Positions 1 to 7,788 of a stretch of 64,000 nt of DNA are shown one piece after another. The notes under the pieces were generated by a model. That model worked only from the letters and a program-made list of their open reading frames with translations, did no database searches and had not been told where the DNA came from. Both the position numbers and the translations under genes were made by a program. Source of the DNA: Candidatus Methylomirabilis sp. (GTDB taxonomy: Bacteria > Muiribacteriota > Ozemobacteria > Ozemobacterales > Ozemobacteraceae); the NCBI GenBank assembly GCA_020722725.1, contig DYKG01000002.1, positions 118,598-182,597 on the forward strand. Direction: 5' to 3'. Within the stretch, counting starts at the first letter, position 1. Every line of letters begins with the position of its first letter.

Positions 1-66
1 GGTGATCGAATAAACCAGTATTTTCGCGAACGCAAGCTTGAAGTCTATGGAAGTTTTCAGTTTTAA
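1..66 (+). CDS. C-terminal tail of an outer-membrane-like protein (partial)
   Basis: Frame 1 is open from the window edge to TAA at 64-66 and encodes 21 residues ending in YGSFQF. A terminal phenylalanine preceded by alternating aromatic residues is the usual C-terminal signature of outer-membrane beta-barrel proteins recognised by BamA. The tail is too short to name the protein. It converges on the leftward holin-like gene, whose stop overlaps this stop by a few bases. Confidence 0.45.
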   Translation, partial: GDRINQYFRERKLEVYGSFQF

Positions 67-302
67 AAAAATATCCAGTCGATCAGAAAGCTGATCACAT
101 AGCCGGATATAAAGCCATCGGCAAATGCCCAGCTCGCACCAATCATGATGCCACGCGGAGTGAAATTGAATCCCTCATAAATGTAGGCGATGAGAAGCAA
201 CCATGGGCTGGGCTCTCCGCCGGTGATCTCCGCCAGGGTCCAGACCACCAGAGCAAACGCCCACATTATTCCCGCAAGAATGCCGATTTCAAAAGGAGTC
301 AT
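63..302 (-). CDS. Small holin-like membrane protein
   Basis: 79 residues with two or three hydrophobic segments (roughly residues 5-24, 33-45 and 50-78). The spacing of GGEPS, YIYEGFNFTP, G..IG..WAF.DGF and the hydrophobic tail resembles a family of about 75-residue chromosomal proteins usually labelled 'bacteriophage holin' although they sit outside prophages. The ATG overlaps the stop codon of the upstream MEMO-family gene (ATGA), so the two are probably translationally coupled. No other phage gene is nearby, so lysis is unlikely; a small membrane protein of unknown role is the safer reading. Confidence 0.6.
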   Translation of the reverse strand: MTPFEIGILAGIMWAFALVVWTLAEITGGEPSPWLLLIAYIYEGFNFTPRGIMIGASWAFADGFISGYVISFLIDWIFF

Positions 303-1153
303 TCAGCTTCCTCGAAAATGATCGATGCATAACCAACCCCACGCTCATGGCGCATTATATCCATCGAAGTCGAGTAAGCAAGCCTGACTGCCTTAACCGA
401 TAAATCTTCGATCAGTAAAAGCAGCGCGGCTATTGGCATAAGACCGCAAACACTACGGTTCTCCAAATCGACCAGATCAAAAAATCCTTTGGCATCGAGC
501 GCCAGAATTCGATCTATAACCTCACTGTCAAGCCGATAGGCCTCTTCACGTGGAGTGTCGTGAGAAAAATCAGAACTAACAATTATCAGGTTTTTTTCCA
601 GGTCATCAACTTCATCGAAAAATTCTTTTGTTTTCTCAACCAGATTTTTCAAAATACCGAAAGATGTATAGCCCAATGCAACCGGCACAATCTTTAACGG
701 CTTTTCCTGATAAATATGCTGCAGAAATGGCAACTGAACTTCGATTGAATGTTCAAACCGATGGGCAGCATCGTCTAAACGCAGATCAGGCACAGCATCA
801 GCCAGATTACGGGCAAAATCCTGGTCAACCTTAACCAAACCGAGTGGAGTCTGCCAGCTTTCTGCGTTGCTGATTGAAAATCCTGCACCAAACTGAGTGT
901 GTTTTGGTCCTAATAAAACGACCCTTTCTGGAAGAGGCTGCTCGAGTTTGAGCCTGGCAAATCCATGTGATGCCGGCGGACCACTGAACATGTAACCAGC
1001 GTGTGGCGATATCATAGCAATCAGCCTGCCATTAGCCTGCAAATCTTTGTTTCCTATACCCAGAGGGTGTTGAAAACATTGCTCAATCTGCTGTTTAAGC
1101 CCTTCTCGGTTGCTCTCATAAAACCGGCCGGCAACAAGTGGTTCTCTATACAT
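299..1153 (-). CDS. AmmeMemoRadiSam system protein B (MEMO1 family)
   Basis: 284 residues, full length for the MEMO family, which has an extradiol-dioxygenase-like fold. Visible family motifs are EPLVAGRFY at the N-terminus, SPHAGYMFSGP near residue 50, LLGPKHTQ, HRFEHSIEVQLPFLQ, and SSDFSHD, whose histidines match the metal site of the family. The biochemical role of bacterial MEMO proteins is unsettled; they are often found with AMMECR1 and radical-SAM partners, neither of which is in this window. An ATG exists at 1159, but AGGAG lies only one base from it and seven bases from the ATG at 1153, so 1153 is preferred. The gene is divergent from the muramidase gene. Confidence 0.85.
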   Translation of the reverse strand: MYREPLVAGRFYESNREGLKQQIEQCFQHPLGIGNKDLQANGRLIAMISPHAGYMFSGPPASHGFARLKLEQPLPERVVLLGPKHTQFGAGFSISNAESWQTPLGLVKVDQDFARNLADAVPDLRLDDAAHRFEHSIEVQLPFLQHIYQEKPLKIVPVALGYTSFGILKNLVEKTKEFFDEVDDLEKNLIIVSSDFSHDTPREEAYRLDSEVIDRILALDAKGFFDLVDLENRSVCGLMPIAALLLLIEDLSVKAVRLAYSTSMDIMRHERGVGYASIIFEEAE

Positions 1154-1187
1154 TCCCATGCTCCTGCAGGATTGCCTGCGTATTTAG

Positions 1188-1216
1188 TTGAAGACACACG
1201 AATATTCTATTACAAT
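1188..1216 (+). promoter_or_regulatory. Sigma-70-type promoter for the NamZ-family gene
   Basis: TTGAAG (1188-1193), 17 bases, then TACAAT (1211-1216). The ATG of the downstream gene starts at 1223, seven bases after the -10 box, where transcription would begin. No Shine-Dalgarno sequence precedes that ATG. The mRNA is therefore probably leaderless. Confidence 0.6.
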
Positions 1217-1222
1217 AAAAGC

Positions 1223-2464
1223 ATGATAAAAAGATTTTACCAGCTTTTTCCTGTTTTTATTTTTTTCCTGCTGATAACAGGAGCAAATTACTCTCAGGTT
1301 CAAGCCGCCGCACCGCTGGTGAAAATCGGGCTCGAAGTTCTTGCCCGCCAGCATCCTGAAATGGTTCGCGGGAAAAAAATCGCACTTTTAACCTCGAAAT
1401 CTGCAGTAGATAACCAGCTTGAACATTGCATCGACCGTCTGGCCAGGGCTGCCGAGGTAAAATTAATTTTTACCGGCGAAACATATTTTCGCGAAAAGAT
1501 TCCATCAAACGATGGTCAAACAAGCCTTGACGCCCTGACCAACGCCCGGGTAATCGAGCTCACCGATCCTCTAAACCGACCGGCAGCTGACAGTTTTCAA
1601 GACACCGAACTTCTGGTTGTAGATTTTCAGGACATAGGCATAAGATATTTCAACTATCTGACCCTGCTGGCTCAATTTCTAGACCTTGCCAGAGAAGCCT
1701 CTATTCCGGTAATAGTTCTTGACCGACCTAATCCAATCAATGCCAGCACCGTTGCTGGACCGGTTCTTGAAGTTCCATTCCGCAGCAGGTTTGGGGTTTA
1801 TCCGATTCCCCTGATTTACGGCATGACTATTGGCGAGACGGCTTTGTTTTTCAACAAAGTTTTCGGGCTTGGCGCAAATCTTACGGTTGTCGGCATGGAA
1901 GGATATTCCCGCGGAATGTCATACCGCGACACCAACCTTCATTGGGTTCCACCTTCTGATCATATTCCAGAAGCAGATTCACCAATTTTTTATGCCACCA
2001 CGGGTTTTTTAGGAGAAATGGGAGTCTTTTCAACCGGAGTGGGCACTACAAGGCCATTTCATTATGTATTGGCCCCATGGATAGATGGTGAAATGCTGGT
2101 TCAGAAATTGCAGAAACATAAGCTTCCTGGAGTCCGATTCCTGCAAGCTGCAACTCGTCCGTATTATGGCCTTTTTTCGCAAAAAGAGATCAATGGAATT
2201 GAGCTCGTTATAACCGACCGGATTACCTACGATCCGTTTCTCACTGGGTCTGCCATTTTAAAAGCACTATGGGAACTTTATCCCGAAAGGATTCCACTGC
2301 TGAATCCTTCTGCTGCAGAAGCCCTCGACACTCTGCTGGGCAGCAGCAAAGTGCGCAAAGCCATTATAAATGGGCAGCCGCTTATGGAGTTATATGCCTC
2401 GCTTCAGCCTGACCTGGCTGATTTTCTTAAAAAACGCCGTGAATTCATAATTTATCCGGATTAA
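1223..2464 (+). CDS. namZ: Exo-beta-N-acetylmuramidase NamZ family protein (DUF1343)
   Basis: 413 residues. The N-terminus (MIKRFYQ, hydrophobic stretch, then AAA) is a Sec signal peptide of about 28 residues, so the enzyme is exported. Family signatures are DFQDIGIRYFNY, VLDRPNPI, YPIPLIYGMTIGE, a PSDHIPE stretch, and STGVGTTRPF followed by APWID. NamZ enzymes remove MurNAc from the non-reducing end of peptidoglycan fragments; NagZ, encoded about 16 kb away, removes GlcNAc. One usual glycine-arginine-glycine-threonine motif reads GVGT here. The frame is open upstream to 1001, but that extension runs antisense through the MEMO gene and would bury the signal peptide, so 1223 is chosen. Confidence 0.85.
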   Translation: MIKRFYQLFPVFIFFLLITGANYSQVQAAAPLVKIGLEVLARQHPEMVRGKKIALLTSKSAVDNQLEHCIDRLARAAEVKLIFTGETYFREKIPSNDGQTSLDALTNARVIELTDPLNRPAADSFQDTELLVVDFQDIGIRYFNYLTLLAQFLDLAREASIPVIVLDRPNPINASTVAGPVLEVPFRSRFGVYPIPLIYGMTIGETALFFNKVFGLGANLTVVGMEGYSRGMSYRDTNLHWVPPSDHIPEADSPIFYATTGFLGEMGVFSTGVGTTRPFHYVLAPWIDGEMLVQKLQKHKLPGVRFLQAATRPYYGLFSQKEINGIELVITDRITYDPFLTGSAILKALWELYPERIPLLNPSAAEALDTLLGSSKVRKAIINGQPLMELYASLQPDLADFLKKRREFIIYPD

Positions 2465-2465
2465 T

Positions 2466-2930
2466 ATGAAAAAACAAATTGGCATGTCGATGATCGAAAT
2501 AATTATCGGGGTTGTACTTCTGGCCTTGATCGTTGTTCCATCATTAAATGTAATAAATACCAAAACCAAATCGGTTACGGCAACCCGCGACCACTCTCAG
2601 GCCGCCTTTGTAGCTCAGAAAGTTCAGGAAATGGCGCGGGCTTTCAGATTCGACCTGATTGAGGCTGATCGCTATTCTTCTGATGCCGCAACTCAAAAAA
2701 CCACCTTTGAATGGCGGGTAAAAAACCAGGATGAGTATAAAAAGCATGTCCTGAACGGAATTACATACCTGATCGAAGACCTTGAAATTGATCCGGTTCT
2801 CAACAAAGAAATTCCAGACACAGACCAGAGGCCAATCCTCTATTTGATGAAGTTCGCGATCAGATATACGGGAAAAGATGGTCGGGATCACGAACTTAGA
2901 ATTAATACAGCAATTTCGAGGCGCGACTGA
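2466..2930 (+). CDS. Minor pseudopilin, PilV/GspI-like
   Basis: 154 residues beginning with a short basic leader and a prepilin site, G-M-S-M-I-E, followed by a hydrophobic helix of about 20 residues. The glutamate at +5 of the mature protein is kept, as needed for pilus assembly. The rest is a small globular domain with no motif that I can place. It starts one base after the muramidase stop and two bases before the next pseudopilin, so it belongs to a cluster in GspI-GspJ-GspK order. Processing would need a prepilin peptidase that is not in this window. Confidence 0.75.
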   Translation: MKKQIGMSMIEIIIGVVLLALIVVPSLNVINTKTKSVTATRDHSQAAFVAQKVQEMARAFRFDLIEADRYSSDAATQKTTFEWRVKNQDEYKKHVLNGITYLIEDLEIDPVLNKEIPDTDQRPILYLMKFAIRYTGKDGRDHELRINTAISRRD

Positions 2931-2931
2931 A

Positions 2932-3585
2932 ATGAAAAGAGGATTTAATCTGATCGAGATGATGGTAGCAATGATTATACTTTCAATGCTGCTCACCGCC
3001 CTTTATCAGAGTTTCTCAGCTGGTCAAAGAAATGCCACAGAGATCATGGAAAGCCATCAAATCAACGAAGAAGTTGATCGAAACATACAAAAGCTGATCG
3101 AAGATGTCCGAGAATCAAACTACATTGACGAGCACTGCCCCCCCACCCTGAAAGCGGCAGAATTAGCCAATCACAAGACATCTTCGCCCGAAAACATTTT
3201 AATGTTCACCAAAATTAATTATGATTTTTCCAAAGAACCGGCTGATCTTCCTGATGGAACCTGCAATTATACTCAGACCAGGGTTAAATACTATGTGACG
3301 AAAGATGACGAAGACGACCCAAACAGCACTTATGTTCTCATGCGCCATCTGACCCCCTTTGATAACCGCCGAAAACAGATCGATTCGGAAATTCATGAAT
3401 ATGAAGTTCTCAAAGGTCTCAGTGAATGCATTTTTTATCGATTGGATGACCCCGATTCTTCCAGATCTGGCAATTTATACATTAGACTTAAGATAGCACG
3501 AAAAGATCGCAATGAAAAAACCTTCTCGAACTATGAAAATGATATTCTGATATCGGTGATGGAAAGAGGCTCACCCCCAGAATGA
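2932..3585 (+). CDS. Minor pseudopilin, PilW/GspJ-like
   Basis: 217 residues starting MKRGFNLIEMMVAM, a canonical class III prepilin signal (G-F-N-L-I-E) with the +5 glutamate, followed by a long amphipathic helix containing the QxFSAGQ...EEVDRN region typical of GspJ/PilW minor pilins. The frame extends upstream to 2878, but only the ATG at 2932 places the prepilin motif at the N-terminus. Its end overlaps the next gene by four bases (ATGA at 3582). It would sit at the pilus tip with its neighbours and help start assembly. Confidence 0.75.
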   Translation: MKRGFNLIEMMVAMIILSMLLTALYQSFSAGQRNATEIMESHQINEEVDRNIQKLIEDVRESNYIDEHCPPTLKAAELANHKTSSPENILMFTKINYDFSKEPADLPDGTCNYTQTRVKYYVTKDDEDDPNSTYVLMRHLTPFDNRRKQIDSEIHEYEVLKGLSECIFYRLDDPDSSRSGNLYIRLKIARKDRNEKTFSNYENDILISVMERGSPPE

Positions 3586-5927
3586 AAAGAACCATAAAAA
3601 ATAAAAAAGGCTCTGCCATTATCACCGCCATCGGCATGGGAATTGTCTTCATGCTGGTAATTATGGGGCTTCAATCTTTTTCAAGCTTCAGAATTCAAAC
3701 AACCATTCAAACAAGCCGCAAGGTCAAAGCTCTTGCAATAGCCGAAGCGGGAGTTGAAATCGCGCTTGCCGAGCTCAACTATAAATATGGTTTTTCCACT
3801 CATCAAACGAATAAAGAGCTTAAATGGCTGGCTGAAAAGAACTACAAGTCATTGCTGAAAAACGATTCGGGGCATGGATTCAGCGTTGATTCGGCCACAT
3901 CTGGCACCTATTCGGGAAAACTGGGCGACGGATTCTTCAAGGTTAGGGTTGCCAACATTCCTTACAAAGACGATGATCGAACGCTGAACATCAATGAAGA
4001 GTTCGCCTACATTTTGATTGAATCGCTCGGTCGCTACGAAGATACGGTCAAAAGGATCAAAGTGGTGGCCAACCGCCGGTATCCATCCCGTGAATTTCTG
4101 ATGTACGATGGCGACGTTCTTTCTCTCGTATATGGCGAACCAGGCGAGTCAAACACCAACAGTTTTTCCACCGGTCATCTTTATGGCCATAAGGGCGTTG
4201 AAATCGGCAGGATTCTAACCGATCAACACAACAGCACGTCTCCAGGCACGAACCAGGAACTCAGCGATATGAATGCAATCATTAGTGGCGCAGGAAGAAT
4301 ATTCTTCTTCAGCCCGATAAAAGTTAAATTCAGAGATAAACCCGGCCTGCCCGGACCCAATATTGTCCTGCCGAAAAACTTTACCTTTCCTTCGCATGGC
4401 TCGTATTCAAGCCCGCAGAAGGAGAAATACGGTGAATACCCACAGGAAATGAAGAACGCACGCCCGCAATTCGAACCTGAAATTGAAAAGCAGATAGCTC
4501 CATGGGTCAAAGACAAGGCCGATGGTATCTCAATAGAAATTCAGGGCGATTCCATTTATCAGTTCAGAGAAGACGCCAAACAGACCGGCAAGGGGTTATA
4601 TTTTGCTGCAAACTATGCTGACAGCAAATTTGCCAAGAATTATCGGGTTCCCGACGGCTGGACAGGTAATGGCAACAAAACGGTAAAATCGATTCTGCTT
4701 GATTTTGGCGATAACATAAGACCTGGCAATGTTACCTTACCAGCAAACTTCAACGGGGTAATTTTTGCTGAAGACAATATAATTATCAAAGGCAACCCAC
4801 CCAAAAGTGTCAATATTGTTACTCCACAAAATGTCTTTGTGGCCGGCGATTTTAATCAGGGTGGCGACAAAAACCAGATTGACGAATTCTATGGGATGCC
4901 CCAGGATTATGAATCAAACAAAAATGCTTTGACTGCGAACGATTATCGGCCAGAGGTTCGCGCAAAACTCCTCGATGACTGCAAATCAAATGGTTTCCAG
5001 AACCATGTTGCCGCAAAAGTTATTGCTGACAAAAGAATAATTTATGATTACCGAAGCCCGGTAGACTGCTTTGAAAACGAGTTATACCCATTCATGAAAT
5101 ACAAATTGGCCTCATATATCGATTCTGATAAAGATAATGCCAGAGACAACACTCTTGAACACAACAAATCAGGCAAGATTGTTGCTTCGGCAACTACTGA
5201 AGAGGAATTTGAAGCCGACCTTGACAAATTTTTCAACGATTACAAAATCGATGAAAGCTCTGAAAACGCCTTGAAGGAAGAATTAAAAGACCTTTTCAAC
5301 GACAAGGACGGGAAGTTCAACTTCAATGATTTTGACGAAGCCTGCCGGAAAGTCTGGAAGGAATACGCTGAAAAATACGATCCAGAATCTGATGGAGAAA
5401 TCAGTACCGCAGCCCAAAGTCATGATTACGGGGTTTATCGACTGCTCAATGATCTTCGAACCGAAATGAAGGTTCCCGATAACGACCCCAATGCCAAATT
5501 TCAGCCAAACGTTGTAAAAGATAAGGCCGGCGATTACGTTTATTACCCTGAAATGACAACCAATGGCATGTTTATTTCGCACGGAGCAAGAAATAATTTA
5601 TTTTATGCCGGTCCCGATTATATAAAAATCTATAATGAAATCGGCCGCTCAGGCAAATGCGTTTCCAGTAAAGTTGGCTTGATTCATTCAGGAATGCTGC
5701 ACATGGTGCACCGAGTCTTTGGTTCTGAAATTTATTTAAGAAAAACCAGCACCGGAGTTCAGTTACTTGATGGCGGATATTACGCCCCCCCTACCAGAAA
5801 AAAACTTTACGACGAAACCCTTCCCATTTTCGGCCTTTCGTCGAACAGCAAGCATGAAATTGCCAGCTACCGCATAATTTCATGGCAAGACACCATAGCA
5901 TCAACTAAAGAATTCGAAGATTTTTAA
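3582..5927 (+). CDS. Large PilX/GspK-like minor pseudopilin with EF-hand-like loops
   Basis: 781 residues, two to three times longer than a usual GspK or PilX. The N-terminus has basic residues, then KKGSAIITAIGMG and a hydrophobic helix; like GspK it lacks the +5 glutamate. The helix is followed by KALAIAEAGVEIALAELNY, typical of PilX N-terminal domains. Near residue 512 there is a DSDKDNARDN stretch, near 572 NDKDGKFNF, and near 599 DPESDGEIS, all resembling calcium-binding loops (thrombospondin type 3 or EF-hand). The remainder is an unassigned secreted domain. It overlaps the upstream gene by ATGA and is the last gene of the minor-pilin cluster. Calcium binding is inference. Confidence 0.7.
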   Translation: MKRTIKNKKGSAIITAIGMGIVFMLVIMGLQSFSSFRIQTTIQTSRKVKALAIAEAGVEIALAELNYKYGFSTHQTNKELKWLAEKNYKSLLKNDSGHGFSVDSATSGTYSGKLGDGFFKVRVANIPYKDDDRTLNINEEFAYILIESLGRYEDTVKRIKVVANRRYPSREFLMYDGDVLSLVYGEPGESNTNSFSTGHLYGHKGVEIGRILTDQHNSTSPGTNQELSDMNAIISGAGRIFFFSPIKVKFRDKPGLPGPNIVLPKNFTFPSHGSYSSPQKEKYGEYPQEMKNARPQFEPEIEKQIAPWVKDKADGISIEIQGDSIYQFREDAKQTGKGLYFAANYADSKFAKNYRVPDGWTGNGNKTVKSILLDFGDNIRPGNVTLPANFNGVIFAEDNIIIKGNPPKSVNIVTPQNVFVAGDFNQGGDKNQIDEFYGMPQDYESNKNALTANDYRPEVRAKLLDDCKSNGFQNHVAAKVIADKRIIYDYRSPVDCFENELYPFMKYKLASYIDSDKDNARDNTLEHNKSGKIVASATTEEEFEADLDKFFNDYKIDESSENALKEELKDLFNDKDGKFNFNDFDEACRKVWKEYAEKYDPESDGEISTAAQSHDYGVYRLLNDLRTEMKVPDNDPNAKFQPNVVKDKAGDYVYYPEMTTNGMFISHGARNNLFYAGPDYIKIYNEIGRSGKCVSSKVGLIHSGMLHMVHRVFGSEIYLRKTSTGVQLLDGGYYAPPTRKKLYDETLPIFGLSSNSKHEIASYRIISWQDTIASTKEFEDF

Positions 5928-5951
5928 AAACACATCTTTCTTTTTCCCTGC

Positions 5952-5981
5952 TTGAAATTGAAGTTCAGATTATGCTAAGAT
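5952..5981 (+). promoter_or_regulatory. Possible sigma-70 promoter upstream of the zinc-ribbon gene and cheR
   Basis: TTGAAA (5952-5957), 18 bases, TAAGAT (5976-5981), located 20 bases before the ATG at 6001. The match is moderate. Confidence 0.4.
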
Positions 5982-6000
5982 TTGGCCACCGGAGCCAATC

Positions 6001-6192
6001 ATGGAAGATAAATGCCCACTTTGCCTCAAAAGTGTTGAATTTGAGCCTGAAAAAAATACCTATCTGAAATATCAAAACTCTGAGCGGCTTGTCTGCCCCA
6101 GATGCGCAGATGAAATCAGAGGGCACATGCGACCTACTTGGCAGATAATCTCCGGAAGAGTTTTCCCAAGAAGTACAAAATACGGTATTTAG
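6001..6192 (+). CDS. Small zinc-ribbon protein
   Basis: 63 residues with CPLC at residues 5-8 and CPRC about 24 residues later, the pattern of a treble-clef or zinc-ribbon module. GGAG lies six bases before the ATG, supporting real translation. It ends nine bases before the cheR start, so the two are probably co-transcribed. I cannot assign a specific function. Confidence 0.55.
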   Translation: MEDKCPLCLKSVEFEPEKNTYLKYQNSERLVCPRCADEIRGHMRPTWQIISGRVFPRSTKYGI

Positions 6193-6200
6193 AAAGAATT

Positions 6201-7262
6201 ATGATGCATAAGCGCTTCAGCCCCAATGAGCTTGAAGAATTCTGCTGTTACCTGAAACAGGAATATGGCCTTAGTTTTTCACCAGAAAAATACCATCAGC
6301 TCGAGAATCGCATTTCTCCGATAATGCAGGAATTTTCGTGCCGACGACTCAGCGATATCATTATTCAGTCAAAAAGAGATATAAGATTACGCCAGGATCT
6401 GGTTAATTCGCTAACCACCAATGAGACCTGGTTTTTCCGACACCCGGCTCATTTTCGCATTCTCAGTCACCATATTCTTCCCCAGATAAAAAAAAGGGCA
6501 GCCCAGTCTCACGATAATCGCATCAAAATCTGGTCGGCCGGTTGTTCCATCGGGGCCGAAACCTTTTCAATTCTGATAACTCTGCTGGAAAATCTTGAAA
6601 AACCCCAGGATTGGAATATCTCGCTGATTGGCAGTGATCTAGCTTCTGATGCCATCTCGAGAGCAAGAACCGGAGTTTACAGCAAGCAGGAGCTCAAAGA
6701 AATTGATAAATCCATTTTTAAGCGATATTTTACCAGCTGTGGGTCAGATTGCTACCGGATAAAAGATGATCTGCAGAAAATGGTTTCCTTCGAGACTCTG
6801 AATCTGCTCGATACCTGGCCACCAAGAAAATTTGACATTATCTTCTGTCGTAATGTGATGATTTATTTCAGCGAAGAGCACAAGCAAAAGGTCACCGACA
6901 AATTTCTTGCTGCCCTTGAAGATAATGGATTTTATCTAACCAGCGCCAATGAATCGATTCACTGGAAAACCGAATCGGGGTTGAAAAAACTGTTTCTTGA
7001 AAATGAATATGTTTATCAGAAGGCAAATATTAAAGAAAGTTTTCGCCTTTATCAGTTTGCCACGCCGTCAGATTTGCTTCGGGCATTGAACATCCTTAAC
7101 CAGACCGGAGTTACTTACGGTCTTGAAAAGATCACTGCGGCGCACAACCTTGCACCAAAGCGTGCAATTTTTATTTCACAACGCGATTCGAATCGTGCCG
7201 ACGAGCTTTTTCTGCTGAGCGCCATAAAAGTTTCAAGCAACCATCCCTACAAAAAAAATTAA
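6201..7262 (+). CDS. cheR: CheR-type protein-glutamate O-methyltransferase
   Basis: 353 residues. It has the CheR N-terminal helical domain, then TNETWFFRHPAHF (family signature), the SAM-binding WSAGCSIGAET motif, the IGSDLASDAI strand with its acidic adenosine-binding residue, and FDIIFCRNVMIYF. CheR methylates glutamates on chemoreceptors. No receptor, CheA, CheB or CheW gene is in the window, so the target is unknown. About 80 residues follow the catalytic domain and do not look like the usual TPR tail of CheR fusions. The frame is open from a TTG at 6138, but the ATG at 6201 aligns better with the family N-terminus and does not overlap the zinc-ribbon gene. Confidence 0.85.
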   Translation: MMHKRFSPNELEEFCCYLKQEYGLSFSPEKYHQLENRISPIMQEFSCRRLSDIIIQSKRDIRLRQDLVNSLTTNETWFFRHPAHFRILSHHILPQIKKRAAQSHDNRIKIWSAGCSIGAETFSILITLLENLEKPQDWNISLIGSDLASDAISRARTGVYSKQELKEIDKSIFKRYFTSCGSDCYRIKDDLQKMVSFETLNLLDTWPPRKFDIIFCRNVMIYFSEEHKQKVTDKFLAALEDNGFYLTSANESIHWKTESGLKKLFLENEYVYQKANIKESFRLYQFATPSDLLRALNILNQTGVTYGLEKITAAHNLAPKRAIFISQRDSNRADELFLLSAIKVSSNHPYKKN

Positions 7263-7302
7263 ACATTCAGCTGACCTTTCACATCTGCCGATAACTTAAG
7301 GT

Positions 7303-7773
7303 GTGAAACAGGTTTCAGACAACCAGAAAACTCCGGAAATCCGGGTAAGAATTACCGTTATCCTCAAAAGGAACGACGGCAAAGTCTGCTTCGCGAGACA
7401 TCGGAAAAAAGACAAGATTTACTGGTTGTTGCCCGGTGGCGGTCAGGACCCCATGGAATCAGCATTAGATGCGGCCCAAAGGGAGCTGATTGAAGAACTG
7501 AATCTGCCGGTAAAAATATTTCGCCTGGCTTTTGTTCGTGAAAGTTTCGATTCAAAAGCAGGCAGACATATACAATTTCTGGTTTTTGAAGGCCTCGAAG
7601 CCGATTTTTCCAGAATTGCAACTGGCATAGATAAACGGGTTGAGGGCTTTGACTTTTTTGATGCATCTGAAGTCGCTGAAAAGCCAATTTATCCGGCGAT
7701 GAAAGACGACCTGATCAAATTTATGAAAAATGAGCAGGTTGAACTATTCAGAACACTGGAATGGATTCCCTGA
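7303..7773 (+). CDS. Nudix hydrolase
   Basis: 156 residues beginning at GTG 7303. The Nudix box is present as G-x5-E-x7-R-E-L-I-E-E-L, beginning at the GGGQDPMES segment near residue 47. Nudix enzymes hydrolyse nucleoside diphosphates linked to another group and need a divalent metal bound by the box glutamates. The sequence around YWLLPGGGQDP resembles ADP-ribose/NTP-type branches, but the substrate cannot be read from sequence. It follows cheR by 40 bases and precedes the TPR gene by 15 bases, in the same direction. Confidence 0.85.
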   Translation: MKQVSDNQKTPEIRVRITVILKRNDGKVCFARHRKKDKIYWLLPGGGQDPMESALDAAQRELIEELNLPVKIFRLAFVRESFDSKAGRHIQFLVFEGLEADFSRIATGIDKRVEGFDFFDASEVAEKPIYPAMKDDLIKFMKNEQVELFRTLEWIP

Positions 7774-7788
7774 CCACAGGAGGCAGGC

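Noticed and set aside
63..302. Prophage remnant suggested by the holin-like gene
   Set aside because: No other phage gene is present; the family is commonly chromosomal.
1001..1222. Long N-terminal extension of the NamZ-family gene
   Set aside because: It runs antisense through the MEMO-family gene, has no ribosome site, and would put the signal peptide inside the protein.
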